A stretch of DNA of 52,965 nucleotides, taken from contig CALLMJ010000072.1 in NCBI GenBank assembly GCA_938006875.1, positions 1-52,965 of the forward strand. Reading direction: 5' to 3'. Positions within the stretch are counted from its first letter, which is position 1; the number at the start of each line of letters is the position of its first letter. The notes under the pieces were generated by a model that had not been told where the DNA came from, did not search any database, and saw only the letters and a program-made list of their open reading frames with translations. The translations under genes were made by a program, and so were the position numbers. Below, in pieces: positions 17,301 to 26,319 of this stretch. Source of the DNA: an uncultured Bacteroidia bacterium (lineage in GTDB: Bacteria > Bacteroidota > Bacteroidia > J057 > CALLMJ01).

Positions 17301-18647
17301 TCTGCATTATTAGAAGTTACTTCTCATCCATCTGTTAAAGAAGCTAAAACAGACGAAGCATTTGCAATTATTGCTCAAATTGGCTTAGCAACATTAGAAG
17401 TAGATAGAGCTTCTATTTGGTTGTTTGAGGAAGGTGATACTCGTATTCGCTGTATGACTACCGCACAATCTGATGGTGTTGTGCATAAATACCAAAAAGG
17501 TACTGTTCTGCAAAGAGATTTTTATCCTAATTACTTTAAAACGTTAGAAAAAGATCGTGTTATTGCTGCTAATGAAGCCGTTAATGATTCAAGAACCAAA
17601 GAATTGGCTATTCCTTTATTAGTTCCTAGTGGAATTCAATCCGTTTTGGATTCTTCTATAAGACAAGGCGTTAAAACGGTTGGTATTTTATCTTTTGAAA
17701 GTAGAGGGAAAATCAGAAATTGGACATTAGATGAACAAAATTTTGCAGCTTCTCTTGCGGATACAATTGCATTAGTTTTAGAACAACATGAAAGACTTAA
17801 AACTGATAAACTCAAAGAAGCTTATTCCCAATTAGAACTCATTAATCAAGAAGTTATTAAACAAAAAGAAGAAATTGAAGAAAATGCTAAAAGTTTAACA
17901 GAAAGTATTAAATACGCAAAAAGAATTCAACAAAATATCTTACCAACCAAAGAACTTCTTAATAGTTTATTCAAAAATTATTTTGTGATTTTTAGACCTC
18001 GTGATATTGTTGGAGGAGATTTTTACTGGGTAACGGGGCATGAAAATAAACGTGTGGTAGTAGTTGCCGATGGTACAGGACACGGTGTCCCTGGTGCTTT
18101 CTTAACCATGATTGGAAATATCCTCCTTAACCAAATTGTGAATGAAAAGAAAATTTTAAAACCTGCGGATATACTTTATTGGTTACATATTGGCGTAAGA
18201 CAGACCCTTAAACAAGATGTTGAAGATTCTACTTCAAGAGATGGTATGGATGTTACTTTGGTAACCATCAATATAGAAACTCACGAATGTGAGTACGCCG
18301 GTGCAAATTTGCCTTGTAATTATTACCAAGATTGGGAAGTTCATGAAATCAAACCTGATAAACAATCTATTGGAGGTGAACAAATGGAAGAAGAGCGTAT
18401 CTTTACCAATCATAAAATTCAATTAAAACCTGGTGATGCAATTTATTTATATACTGATGGTTTTGTGGATCAACTTGGTGGCCCTGATGAAAAAAGATTT
18501 TCTACAAGACGCTTCCGAGACCTTATTTTGAGAACTCAAACCGAATCCATGGCTACCCAAAGGGCTTTATTAAATATGGAATGGAAAGAATGGAAAGGCG
18601 ATCTAGAGCAATTAGATGACGTTACCGTTTTTGGTCTTAGAGTATAA
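14349..18647 (+). CDS. Membrane PAS/GAF sensor with SpoIIE-type PP2C phosphatase
   Basis: 1432 residues. Membrane helices at about 12-32 and 184-209 flank an extracytoplasmic helical sensor region. The cytoplasmic part holds PAS (about 337-447), GAF (510-657), PAS (710-817), PAS (864-970), GAF (997-1150) and a C-terminal SpoIIE/PP2C domain (1190-1432). The phosphatase metal motifs are present: RDIVGGDFYW, VADGTGHGVPGA and YTDGFVDQ. Charged coiled-coil linkers (EELRQNAEEIEATNEELRRA, and a close copy before the third PAS) join the modules. No kinase or response-regulator domain is present, so it probably dephosphorylates an anti-sigma-factor antagonist encoded elsewhere. polA follows after five bases. 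Confidence 0.9.
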   Translation: MKKSGVTNRFTTLFYLILFLVAVPLSVSIYLVWQEKNEHLPKLEQTRLIELKLEALKKIATKKIAIVLSNDTLPFQDSVKDDELYQNSNELKRIAKDFLDIDSLSHLAKITDQFENTLKTYIGVKQNYANQAPKEKDEATLNSVLSYGKELASLYTTIQETIINLLNDLDKKKEVVNTQFAYNQFVLFLVLGASLILFLIAIIITIFYFNISLKKPIQQISDTLLKFKSGEIKTNDLVIENSPIPLLSETLQQQKIKNDAIQEYVKCIIEDKNPSLSSEQIPHELLQDLKNIQERFKSLKSNINQFNKELEDLKVSCATKEEEQRRQIIKLNHRLLGVDAFIAIAESDLQGKIIYCNNLFANLFEYQNSELLNQSFKILNSGYHDKEFFKDLWDTINKGKTWKGQIRNKTKNGQTLWLAVSIQPIQDALGKITKFIYTALNIQSLKQNDEEIQNALNVAVKELDTLKSLYSKSIQERDEIKKLYDAQKQLEYRLIQQQAALQEFTRNPDLKEGKIAESIRTITESTCYTLNHDRVGFWIFNEEDKTLNCVDLFDRQNLQHIDNLEIQEKYAKEFFETLKQNYLLQVDDVLNHESTKRMADYYFIPYNISSLIAAPIRLGGNVVGCFTVEHAGKPIQWTPDQVSFTNAVADVVSMALEQGNRKVMEEELRTSLEESQALEEELRQNAEEIEATNEELRRAQIELKGQIEALNSAAIVSETNVNGLITYVNSEFLQIYNYQKEEVFGKNHKILKSGEHPTEFYKDMWDTILRGKIWKGEIKNKSKDGWYYWINLTITPVIGSDGKPYKFIAVGFNISSQKLQEEQLKTALEVALQQEEMLRENTEELLAANEEMRRTQVELIGQISALNNSSMVFETDMEGNITYLNNQLLVNLKFEKDELMGKRYTILKSPNQSDKIYQEQWKSVLNGKIWEGEIELKAKDGQSVWVWMTNTPVLDSDGEPIKSINVLFDITPQKEQEFRLKRQQSALLEVTSHPSVKEAKTDEAFAIIAQIGLATLEVDRASIWLFEEGDTRIRCMTTAQSDGVVHKYQKGTVLQRDFYPNYFKTLEKDRVIAANEAVNDSRTKELAIPLLVPSGIQSVLDSSIRQGVKTVGILSFESRGKIRNWTLDEQNFAASLADTIALVLEQHERLKTDKLKEAYSQLELINQEVIKQKEEIEENAKSLTESIKYAKRIQQNILPTKELLNSLFKNYFVIFRPRDIVGGDFYWVTGHENKRVVVVADGTGHGVPGAFLTMIGNILLNQIVNEKKILKPADILYWLHIGVRQTLKQDVEDSTSRDGMDVTLVTINIETHECEYAGANLPCNYYQDWEVHEIKPDKQSIGGEQMEEERIFTNHKIQLKPGDAIYLYTDGFVDQLGGPDEKRFSTRRFRDLILRTQTESMATQRALLNMEWKEWKGDLEQLDDVTVFGLRV

Positions 18648-18652
18648 ATATC

Positions 18653-21415
18653 ATGAAATTATTTCTAATTGACGCCCTTGCATTGATTTATCGGTCTCAT
18701 TTTGCTTTTATGAAAAGTCCTAGAATCACCAGCTACGGCAAAAATACCTCAGCAACCTTCGGTTTTGTGAATACACTTTATGAACTCATTCAAAAAGAAA
18801 AACCTACTCACTTAGGTGTTGCATTTGACCCCCCCGGACCTACCAAACGTCATGAAGAATTTGAAAATTATAAAGCTCAAAGGCAAGAAACCCCTGAAGA
18901 TATTATTCAATCCATTCCAGACATCAAAAGAATTTTAAAGGCTTGGCATATTCCTATCCTAGAAATTAATGGTTATGAAGCAGATGACGTCATCGGAACT
19001 TTAGCCAAACAAGCCTCCGCTCAAAATATTGATGTTTTTATGGTTACCCCTGATAAAGATTATGCCCAATTGGTAGATGACCATATTTGGATGTATAAAC
19101 CTGCCATCGGAAAAAATCCTTTTGAGCTTTTAGACAAAAACAAAGTCAAAGAAAAATTTGGTGTATACCCCGAACAAATTCCTGATTTACTTGGGCTTAT
19201 GGGGGACTCTTCAGATAATTATCCTGGTATTCCCAAAATTGGTGAAAAAACTGCTCTGGAATTAATTCTAAAATATCATAATCTTGAAAACGTTCTAGAA
19301 AACGCTAAAAACATTGAAAAAAAATCTATTCAAGAAACTTTATTAAATAATGGGCAAATGGGTATTGCTTCTAAAAAATTAGCTACTATTTACACCGATA
19401 TTGATATTCAATTGAATATGAATGATTTAAAATTAGACCCTCCCAATGAAAGTGAACTACTACAAATTTTTACAGAATTAGAATTTAGAACCTTAGCACA
19501 AAGAATCTTAGGAAAATCTATACATTATAATCAAAAAAATTCTTCTCCCGATTTATTTAGCTCTAATCTTGAAAATCCTTCATTAAAAACCCAGTCTCAT
19601 AATTCGCTTCAAAATATAGAAACTGTAAATCATCAGTATATTACATTAACCTCAGAAAGTGAAATAAAAAATTTTGTTGAAGAACTTTGCAAGCAAACCG
19701 CAGTATGTTTTGATTCTGAAACTGACCAACTAGAAGTTATTGATTCTCATTTAATTGGTTTAAGTTTTTGTTTTGAAAAGCATAAAGCTTTTTATATTCC
19801 TATTCCACCTCATTTTGAAGATGCTTTAAAAATCGTTCAATTATTTAAGCCATTTTTTGAAAATCCTAATATACTAAAAATCGGGCAAAACCTCAAATAT
19901 GATTTATTAGCTCTAAAAAATTACCATATTCATGTCTCACCACCTTTTTTTGATACCATGTTAGCCCATTATGTTTTGGACGCAGAAAGCAAGCACAACA
20001 TGGATTTTCTTTCCGAAAAATATTTGAATTATACTCCGATTTCCATAGAAACCTTAATTGGGAAAAAAGGAAAAAATCAAAAAAGTATGAAAGAAGTAGA
20101 CCTTTATAAAGTGGCTGAATACTCTGCAGAGGATGCGGATATAACCTTTCAACTATATGAAAAATTTAAACTATTAATAATTGATAATCAAGTAGAAAAA
20201 ATTTTTTATCAAATTGAAGAGCCACTTATGCCTGTGTTAGTGGATATGGAATTTCATGGAGTTAAAATTGATTGCAATATATTAAAAGACATTTCTTTTG
20301 AGCTTCAAAAAGAATTAGAAGTTTTAGAAAAACAAATCTATGAATTAGCGGGAACGGTTTTTAATATTCAATCTCCTAAACAGTTATCTGAAATATTATT
20401 TGAAAAATTAGAATTAAAAAAAGGCAAAAAAACCGCTACGGGACAATTATCTACGAATGAAGAAACCTTAATAGAATTAGCCCATGAACATGAAATTGTT
20501 CGTAAAATTTTAGATTATCGCCAAACCGCTAAATTAAAATCTACTTATGTTGATGCTTTACCAGAATTAATAAATCCTAAAACTCAAAGGCTCCATACTA
20601 CTTTTGCTCAAACCGTTGCGGTTACGGGTCGTTTAAGTTCTGTAAACCCCAACTTGCAAAATATACCTATAAGGACAGAAAAAGGAAAAGAAGTCAGAAA
20701 AGCTTTTATTGCTTCTGAAAATCATGTATTACTTTCTTTTGACTATTCACAAATAGAATTAAGAATCATGGCGGCTTTGAGTAGAGATGAAAATATGATA
20801 GAAGCATTCGCAAAAAATGAAGATATTCACGTAGCCACAGCAGCAAGAATTTTTAATATTCCATTAGAGGAAGTAAATTCTGATATGCGTAGAAAAGCAA
20901 AAACCGCAAATTTTGGGATTATTTATGGAATTTCTGCTTATGGTTTATCTCAAAGGCTTAATATTAGCCGTTCTGAAGCCAAAAAACTTATTGATACTTA
21001 TTTTGAAAAGTATCCCAAAGTAAAAGAATATATGGAAAATTCCATTAAAAATGCAAGAGATAAAGGTTTTGTTGAAACTTTAATGGGTAGAAGAAGATAC
21101 TTAAAAGATATACATTCCGCAAATTTTACGGTAAGAAGTTTTGCTGAAAGAACAGCTATTAACACACCTATTCAAGGTACTGCAGCCGATATTATCAAAT
21201 TAGCAATGATTAAAATTTATGAATTAATTCAAAAAAATCAATGGAAAACCCGTATGATTCTACAAGTTCATGATGAATTGTTATTTGAAGTTCCTTTGGA
21301 AGAAATAGAAATAGTACAAAAACCCATTCAATTAGCAATGGAAAATGCTTATTCTATGTCTGTACCTCTGGAAGTCAATTTAGGAATTGGAAAAAATTGG
21401 TTAGAAGCTCATTAA
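18653..21415 (+). CDS. polA: DNA polymerase I
   Basis: 920 residues, full-length three-domain enzyme for Okazaki fragment maturation and repair. The 5' nuclease domain (about 1-290) shows FDPPGPTKRHEEF, NGYEADDVIGTLA and DKDYAQLVDD. The 3'-5' exonuclease domain (about 345-510) keeps the proofreading acids, with FDSETD near residue 350, NLKYD, and YSAEDADIT. The polymerase domain has FDYSQIELRIMAAL (motif A), RRKAKTANFGIIYG (motif B) and QVHDELLFEVP (motif C). It starts five bases after the phosphatase gene and ends one base before the CPBP gene, so all three may share a transcript. Confidence 0.97.
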   Translation: MKLFLIDALALIYRSHFAFMKSPRITSYGKNTSATFGFVNTLYELIQKEKPTHLGVAFDPPGPTKRHEEFENYKAQRQETPEDIIQSIPDIKRILKAWHIPILEINGYEADDVIGTLAKQASAQNIDVFMVTPDKDYAQLVDDHIWMYKPAIGKNPFELLDKNKVKEKFGVYPEQIPDLLGLMGDSSDNYPGIPKIGEKTALELILKYHNLENVLENAKNIEKKSIQETLLNNGQMGIASKKLATIYTDIDIQLNMNDLKLDPPNESELLQIFTELEFRTLAQRILGKSIHYNQKNSSPDLFSSNLENPSLKTQSHNSLQNIETVNHQYITLTSESEIKNFVEELCKQTAVCFDSETDQLEVIDSHLIGLSFCFEKHKAFYIPIPPHFEDALKIVQLFKPFFENPNILKIGQNLKYDLLALKNYHIHVSPPFFDTMLAHYVLDAESKHNMDFLSEKYLNYTPISIETLIGKKGKNQKSMKEVDLYKVAEYSAEDADITFQLYEKFKLLIIDNQVEKIFYQIEEPLMPVLVDMEFHGVKIDCNILKDISFELQKELEVLEKQIYELAGTVFNIQSPKQLSEILFEKLELKKGKKTATGQLSTNEETLIELAHEHEIVRKILDYRQTAKLKSTYVDALPELINPKTQRLHTTFAQTVAVTGRLSSVNPNLQNIPIRTEKGKEVRKAFIASENHVLLSFDYSQIELRIMAALSRDENMIEAFAKNEDIHVATAARIFNIPLEEVNSDMRRKAKTANFGIIYGISAYGLSQRLNISRSEAKKLIDTYFEKYPKVKEYMENSIKNARDKGFVETLMGRRRYLKDIHSANFTVRSFAERTAINTPIQGTAADIIKLAMIKIYELIQKNQWKTRMILQVHDELLFEVPLEEIEIVQKPIQLAMENAYSMSVPLEVNLGIGKNWLEAH

Positions 21416-21416
21416 A

Positions 21417-22379
21417 ATGAATACTCAAAATCCTTTAAAAACTGTTGGAATTTTTACGATAACTCTCTTTTTATTGAGTTTTTCTTTAGCTTTTATTTAT
21501 CATTTGATAGGTGGTAAATGGAACCATTATACAGCCGCTATTATTATTTTGTTGAACTCTTTTATGCCTTTAATTACTGTAATCATGCTACATAAATTTA
21601 TACTCAATACCCCCATAAGCAATTCTATCGGTAAAATTAAAATATGGAATCTATGGAACGTGGTCGTAATTTTAGGACCTATGGTTTATGTTTTATTAAC
21701 CATAGTTTTACTTTCCTTATTTCCGGGAATAGAAATCAATCCTAATAAACCCCTATTTTTAGAACAATTCAAAATTTTTCTTTCACCATTAATTTATGAC
21801 AATATTTATATTGATGCTTATAAATCAGGAATTCCTATTTTTTGGTTAAATTTGTTGGTTGCCATAATTTGGGGATTAAGCTTTAATTTTGTGGTTGGTT
21901 TTTCTGAGGAAATTGCTTGGAGAGGTTTTTTATTTTATCAACTTCATCATCAAAGTTTTTTAAAACAAGCATTATTACAAGGTGCTATATGGGCATTATG
22001 GTACTCGCCTTTTGTTTGGTTCGCAGCTGTGATTAATCCTTTTTGGGCTGTTTTAATTAATACTATTTTTTTTCTTTTACTTTCTCCTATCTATTTATTT
22101 ATCCGATATGCTTCTAATTCCATCATTTCCGTTGCAATATTACATGGTATCATTTCTAGTTATTCTTACTTTGCAGATGTAATTATAAATGATAACCAAG
22201 CTCAATGGTTGAGTAGTTATATTCAAGTAAATTTTTATCTTTTGATTTTATGCAACTTAATATTGTTTATTTATATTTATGCAGTAAACCCCGTTTTTAA
22301 AGTAGAATTTCAAGAAAACACAAGTAATTTCATACGTAAAACAGTATCTATGAAACCCTTTAAGAAAGAAAAAAACTAG
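21417..22379 (+). CDS. CPBP-type intramembrane protease-like protein
   Basis: 320 residues with about eight membrane segments. The CPBP (Abi/Rce1) motif 1 is present as SEEIAWRGFLFYQL (EExxxR). Motif 3 is partly kept as AILHGIISS. Motif 2, normally FxxxH (as in FALWHLP), reads WALWYSP here: a Tyr (TAC) replaces the metal-binding His. Activity is therefore uncertain; it could be a non-catalytic relative. It begins one base after the polA stop. CPBP proteins process prenylated or peptide substrates in the membrane; nothing nearby suggests a particular target. Confidence 0.82.
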   Translation: MNTQNPLKTVGIFTITLFLLSFSLAFIYHLIGGKWNHYTAAIIILLNSFMPLITVIMLHKFILNTPISNSIGKIKIWNLWNVVVILGPMVYVLLTIVLLSLFPGIEINPNKPLFLEQFKIFLSPLIYDNIYIDAYKSGIPIFWLNLLVAIIWGLSFNFVVGFSEEIAWRGFLFYQLHHQSFLKQALLQGAIWALWYSPFVWFAAVINPFWAVLINTIFFLLLSPIYLFIRYASNSIISVAILHGIISSYSYFADVIINDNQAQWLSSYIQVNFYLLILCNLILFIYIYAVNPVFKVEFQENTSNFIRKTVSMKPFKKEKN

Positions 22380-22417
22380 AATGTTCTTTGTAACTAAATG
22401 ACCTCCTGTCTAATGAT

Positions 22418-23581
22418 TTATTTTTCTTTAAGTTTAGCAAAGTAAACCATTAAAAACCAAGAAACTACGGCAGAAGTAATAAATGTAAACTCAGAACCTA
22501 AAAAATTCCATAAAAATCCAGCAAAACTACTAGCAAATAATGCACAAATACTCTGAAAACCAGCATAAGTTCCAATCGCCGTTGCGATATGCTCTTTTTC
22601 AACGATATTAGAAATCCATGCTTTTGCTATGCCCTCAGTAGAAGCTGCATAAATTCCATAAAGAAAAAATAAACCTATAAATCCATATAAGTTTTGAGGA
22701 AGTGCCATACCAAAATAAACTAATCCAAAAATAAAAAGTCCAATAATAAAAACTTTCTTAATGCCTATTTTATCCGCAAGAATACCCATTGGAAATGCAA
22801 AAAGGGCATAAATAAGATTATAGAAAATATATATTCCTAAAACCCAAGTATCATTTAATCCTGAATTTTTGGCTTTTAGAATTAAAAAAACATCAGAACT
22901 ATTTACTAAAGCAAAAACCCATAGTCCAAAAGCCAGTTTTTTGTAATTTATAGAACTTTCTTTCCAATAATTTAAAAAAGGAAAAAATGTGGTATTCCAA
23001 GGAATTTTTGTTGTATTTTTTGATTTGTCTTTAAGAAAAGAAGTGATAATGATGGCGAATAATCCGGGTATAAAAGCAATCAAAAAAAGCGTAGTATAAT
23101 CTTTCGGGAAGTAATAGAGGTATATTAAAGCCATCAAGGGACCCACAACAGCACCCAAGGTATCCATAGAACGATGAAAACCAAATACTTTTGCTTTATT
23201 TTGTGATGTACTTTCTTCTGATAATAAAGCATCTCTTGCACCAGTTCTTATGCCTTTTCCCAGCCTATCTAAACTTCTTACACCAAAAATCCAAAAGGGA
23301 TAAGTAAATAAAATCATTAAAGGTTTAGAAACTGCGCTTAGTGCATATCCGAATTGAACAAATGGAACTCTCTTTTGTGATTGGTCTGAAATCTTTCCAA
23401 AATAACTTTTACTTAAACCCGTTAATGCTTCAGCAAATCCTTCTAAAATGCCGATAATCAACACGGAAAATCCAATTTCCTTTAAATAAATGGGCATAAC
23501 AGGATACAACATTTCAGAAGCCGTATCCGTAAATAAACTAATTAAAGATAAAAACCAAATAGTTTTGGTCAGGTATTTCAT
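22418..23581 (-). CDS. MFS transporter
   Basis: 387 residues with about 11-12 hydrophobic segments, in two halves of six. Family signatures are GISDQSQKRVPFVQFGY (loop 2-3) and RSLDRLGKGIRTGARDALLSEE, which resembles the tetracycline/multidrug-like MFS group common in bacteria. Substrate unknown. It is the last gene of a six-gene minus-strand run, 14 bases after the FemAB/GNAT-like gene. The convergent CPBP gene ends 38 bases away, with no clear terminator between them. Confidence 0.9.
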   Translation of the reverse strand: MKYLTKTIWFLSLISLFTDTASEMLYPVMPIYLKEIGFSVLIIGILEGFAEALTGLSKSYFGKISDQSQKRVPFVQFGYALSAVSKPLMILFTYPFWIFGVRSLDRLGKGIRTGARDALLSEESTSQNKAKVFGFHRSMDTLGAVVGPLMALIYLYYFPKDYTTLFLIAFIPGLFAIIITSFLKDKSKNTTKIPWNTTFFPFLNYWKESSINYKKLAFGLWVFALVNSSDVFLILKAKNSGLNDTWVLGIYIFYNLIYALFAFPMGILADKIGIKKVFIIGLFIFGLVYFGMALPQNLYGFIGLFFLYGIYAASTEGIAKAWISNIVEKEHIATAIGTYAGFQSICALFASSFAGFLWNFLGSEFTFITSAVVSWFLMVYFAKLKEK

Positions 23582-23595
23582 AAAATAGACGCAAT

Positions 23596-24444
23596 TTATA
23601 AAAGGATTTTTTTTATTACAGAATAATTTTCAAATTCAATTTTTCCCCAGCTTTCATAAAATTTTTGTATCGTTTGAATATTAGAACCTTCAAAATCCAG
23701 ATATTGAACTTTTTCTACAAAATTTTGAATCATAAAATCAAACATTAATGTATTGACACCTTTTTCTTTAATTGAACCACCTAAATAAATTACTCGATGA
23801 AAATCTAATAAAAATAAACTTACACCAACAATTTGATTTTGATGGTAAACTGTCAAAAGATATAACTTGTTTCTTTGCAAAGAATTATAAACCAATTTTT
23901 TAATTATAATTTTCCAAGAGTTTTGAAAAAAATCTTTTTTTTCCCATTGTTCAAACCAAAAAGCTAAAGCATCTTCTATATTCTGATTGATTTTTAATGA
24001 ATAAGAAAGTTTCTGAATTTTTTTTAGTTCCCTTTTTCGTAAATCAGAATAATTTTGATAGAGAGTTTCATAAGAATACTGTAAATTCAATAAACTATTT
24101 TTTTTGATTTCTGATGCAGGATAGTTAGAAAAAGCATGTAAGTTTAAATGAATTTTAGGATAATAACCAATTTTGTTAATAAGAATTTTTAAATCAATAT
24201 TTTGCGTAGAAAAACAACCCAATTGCTGACAAAAAGGAGGTTGGGCTACCCAAGGAATAAATCCCCATTTTTTAGAAATAGGTACAGGAAATACAAAATC
24301 ATAATTTTCATTGGTTATTCCATACCAGTATTCGCAAACGCTATCTAAATACCAAGTTAATGCGTAAATTCTTGGATTCTCCGATTTTTCTACACATTGA
24401 TTCCATAAATCATCTTTAATTTGATTTCTTTTCAAGCGAATCAT
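23596..24444 (-). CDS. GNAT/FemAB-like acyl- or aminoacyltransferase
   Basis: 282 residues. The N-terminal NPRIYALTWYLDSVCEYWYG and FVFPVPISKKWGFIPWVAQPPFCQQLG resemble FemAB/GNAT-fold proteins common in Bacteroidota. The C-terminal half has VGVSLFLLDFHRVIYLGGSIKEKG and YLDFEGSNIQTIQKFYESWG, typical of a second acetyltransferase fold. Substrate unknown; cell-envelope modification is a family-based guess. The start overlaps the preceding gene by 29 bases, indicating translational coupling. Confidence 0.78.
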   Translation of the reverse strand: MIRLKRNQIKDDLWNQCVEKSENPRIYALTWYLDSVCEYWYGITNENYDFVFPVPISKKWGFIPWVAQPPFCQQLGCFSTQNIDLKILINKIGYYPKIHLNLHAFSNYPASEIKKNSLLNLQYSYETLYQNYSDLRKRELKKIQKLSYSLKINQNIEDALAFWFEQWEKKDFFQNSWKIIIKKLVYNSLQRNKLYLLTVYHQNQIVGVSLFLLDFHRVIYLGGSIKEKGVNTLMFDFMIQNFVEKVQYLDFEGSNIQTIQKFYESWGKIEFENYSVIKKILL

Positions 24445-25096
24445 ACAAAATGGGTAATCTAAAATCTAAAAGAATTTCTTTGGTTAAAGCGTCAACCAAT
24501 CTCACTAAATAAATGTCTTTTTTAAAACAGGAAGGCTCAAAATTCCAAAAATTGAGTTCATGAGATTGGTGATAAAGAAAAGCGGTATTAATTTCTTCTC
24601 CTATACTATTATAAAAACGTAAAAGCAAATCGGTTTGATATGGAATTTGATAACCTATTAAAATTTTGCAATTTTCTAAATCATAACAAGCAAATAAACC
24701 TTTTTTTTGAGTATAATTGAGGTTATGTACTGTTATGGTCGTAGTATCATAGGGATTAACCCATCTTAAACGAATAAAACCATAAAGGTTTTTAGGTAAG
24801 CGTTGAAAATACAAATTTTGATTATTAGAATAAGTGTTTATAAAATTCCAATCTAAACCATTAAAGGAATGCTCTAAAAGCCATGACCCATTTAAAAGAT
24901 TTTGATTTACCCAAACAAAAGTTAAATTTTGAGGATTTTCATAGAGATTATGATGTTCTAAAATGGGCAAGTGGTTTTGGCTATATATTGAAAAAAAAGC
25001 AATCCATTGAAAAACAAATAAATAAAAATATGAAAGCAATTTTTTATTTAGGTTTATTATCAACATCAAAGAAATTTTTAATACAAAACTAATCAT
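24416..25096 (-). CDS. Small secreted protein of unknown function
   Basis: 226 residues, not recognised. A signal peptide is likely; the ATG at 25066 (MLIINLNKKLLSYFYLFVFQ, cleavage near SIYSQ) gives a more normal one than the ATG at 25096. The remainder is beta-rich and Asn/Tyr/Trp-rich. The C-terminal 75 residues (LLLRFYNSIGEEI and KKDIYLVRLVDALTKE) faintly resemble a type IX secretion sorting domain, but the canonical ending is lacking. It starts 41 bases after the RlmI-like gene, and its 3' end overlaps the next gene. Confidence 0.65.
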   Translation of the reverse strand: MISFVLKISLMLIINLNKKLLSYFYLFVFQWIAFFSIYSQNHLPILEHHNLYENPQNLTFVWVNQNLLNGSWLLEHSFNGLDWNFINTYSNNQNLYFQRLPKNLYGFIRLRWVNPYDTTTITVHNLNYTQKKGLFACYDLENCKILIGYQIPYQTDLLLRFYNSIGEEINTAFLYHQSHELNFWNFEPSCFKKDIYLVRLVDALTKEILLDFRLPILYDSLEKKSN

Positions 25097-25137
25097 TTTA
25101 AAAACAATGAACCTATGTTTTTAACCAAAGGATTAAA

Positions 25138-26310
25138 TTACTCTACCTGTAACCAAAAACCTTTTAAGTATTCTCCTTCCAAATGAAATAAACTGGAAGC
25201 ATGGTCTTCGGATTGCCCTAATGTTTTGATAATTCTTACATGACGATTAGCATCACTAGCAGCATCAAATAAAATTTTTCTAAATAATTCTAAACCCACA
25301 ACTTGTGAACAAGAGTAAGTAAAAATATATCCACCGGATTTTATTTTTTTGAATGCTTGTAAATTGATTTCTTTGTAACCTCTATAAGCTTGAGCTACTG
25401 CAGATTGATGTTTCGCAAAAGCTGGTGGATCAAGAATAATAATATCCATTTCGTTTTCTGGCATTTGTTTTAACCATGTGAATGCTTCTTGAGTGATACT
25501 TTGATGATTAGAAATATTACCAAAATTTTTTTGAATATTTTTTTCAAGAATAGAAATGGCTCTATCAGAAGAATCTATAGAATAGACCTTTTTTGCTTGA
25601 TTCTGCAAGGCATATAACGAAAACCCACCCGAGTAAGCAAATACATTTGCAATAATATGATTTTGAGATACTTTTCCTAATAACGCACGATTATTTTTTT
25701 GGTCTAAAAAAAAGCCTGTTTTTTGTCCTTCTTCTACATCACAAAGAAATTGAATTCCATTTTCTTGAAACCAAATTTCATTAGGGTTTTTATGGAGCCA
25801 TTGTTTACGAGGAGTGATTCCTTCTTTTTGTAAGATTTTGGAATCAGATTTATCAAAATGGTAAAATATATTTTGAGAGTTTAAGAATTTTTGAAGCAAT
25901 GGTAGCAAGTGATAGGTTCCAGCAGTAAGTGCTTGAATAACCGCCGTATTGTTATAAATATCCACAATTAAGCCGGGTACTTCATCTCCTTCTGCATGAA
26001 TAAAACGAAAACCATTGGTATTATTTTCTAGTAAACTTACTTTGAACTTCCATATTTTTTGCCATTTTTCTATCCAATACTGCTCATCAATTACTTTTGG
26101 AGAATGAGTAAACTCGAAAATTCTTATAGATATTTGGCTTTCTTTTGAAAAAAAACCATAACCAAGCAATTGATTTTCTGAACTCAAGACTTGAACAATT
26201 TCTCCAGAAAATATTTCATTAGGAATTTTTTTTAAAGCACCTGAAAAAATCCATGGATGACGATGAAGTACAGTTTTTTCTCTTCCTTTATTTAAAATAA
26301 TTGACTGCAT
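25138..26310 (-). CDS. rlmI: RlmI-like 23S rRNA cytosine-C5 methyltransferase
   Basis: 390 residues. An N-terminal PUA domain (about 1-75; HRHPWIFSGALKKIP) is followed by the linker domain and a class I SAM-dependent methyltransferase. The SAM-binding strand is NVFAYSGGFSLYAL with the acidic end in VYSIDSS. The catalytic loop is ILDPPAFAKH, and the SCS segment (TYSCSQVV) holds the likely second Cys. This is the RlmI (YccW) architecture, which methylates C1962 of 23S rRNA in Escherichia coli. Target in this organism is inferred. It starts nine bases after the DUF350 gene. Confidence 0.9.
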   Translation of the reverse strand: MQSIILNKGREKTVLHRHPWIFSGALKKIPNEIFSGEIVQVLSSENQLLGYGFFSKESQISIRIFEFTHSPKVIDEQYWIEKWQKIWKFKVSLLENNTNGFRFIHAEGDEVPGLIVDIYNNTAVIQALTAGTYHLLPLLQKFLNSQNIFYHFDKSDSKILQKEGITPRKQWLHKNPNEIWFQENGIQFLCDVEEGQKTGFFLDQKNNRALLGKVSQNHIIANVFAYSGGFSLYALQNQAKKVYSIDSSDRAISILEKNIQKNFGNISNHQSITQEAFTWLKQMPENEMDIIILDPPAFAKHQSAVAQAYRGYKEINLQAFKKIKSGGYIFTYSCSQVVGLELFRKILFDAASDANRHVRIIKTLGQSEDHASSLFHLEGEYLKGFWLQVE

Positions 26311-26319
26311 GGGAGGTTA

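Noticed and set aside
22380-22417. Terminator between the convergent CPBP and MFS genes
   Set aside because: No stable hairpin or T-run could be found in these 38 bases.
23596-24444. Assignment as lipid II glycine transferase (FemX)
   Set aside because: Only general GNAT/FemAB fold features are visible; no lipid II-specific residues could be confirmed.
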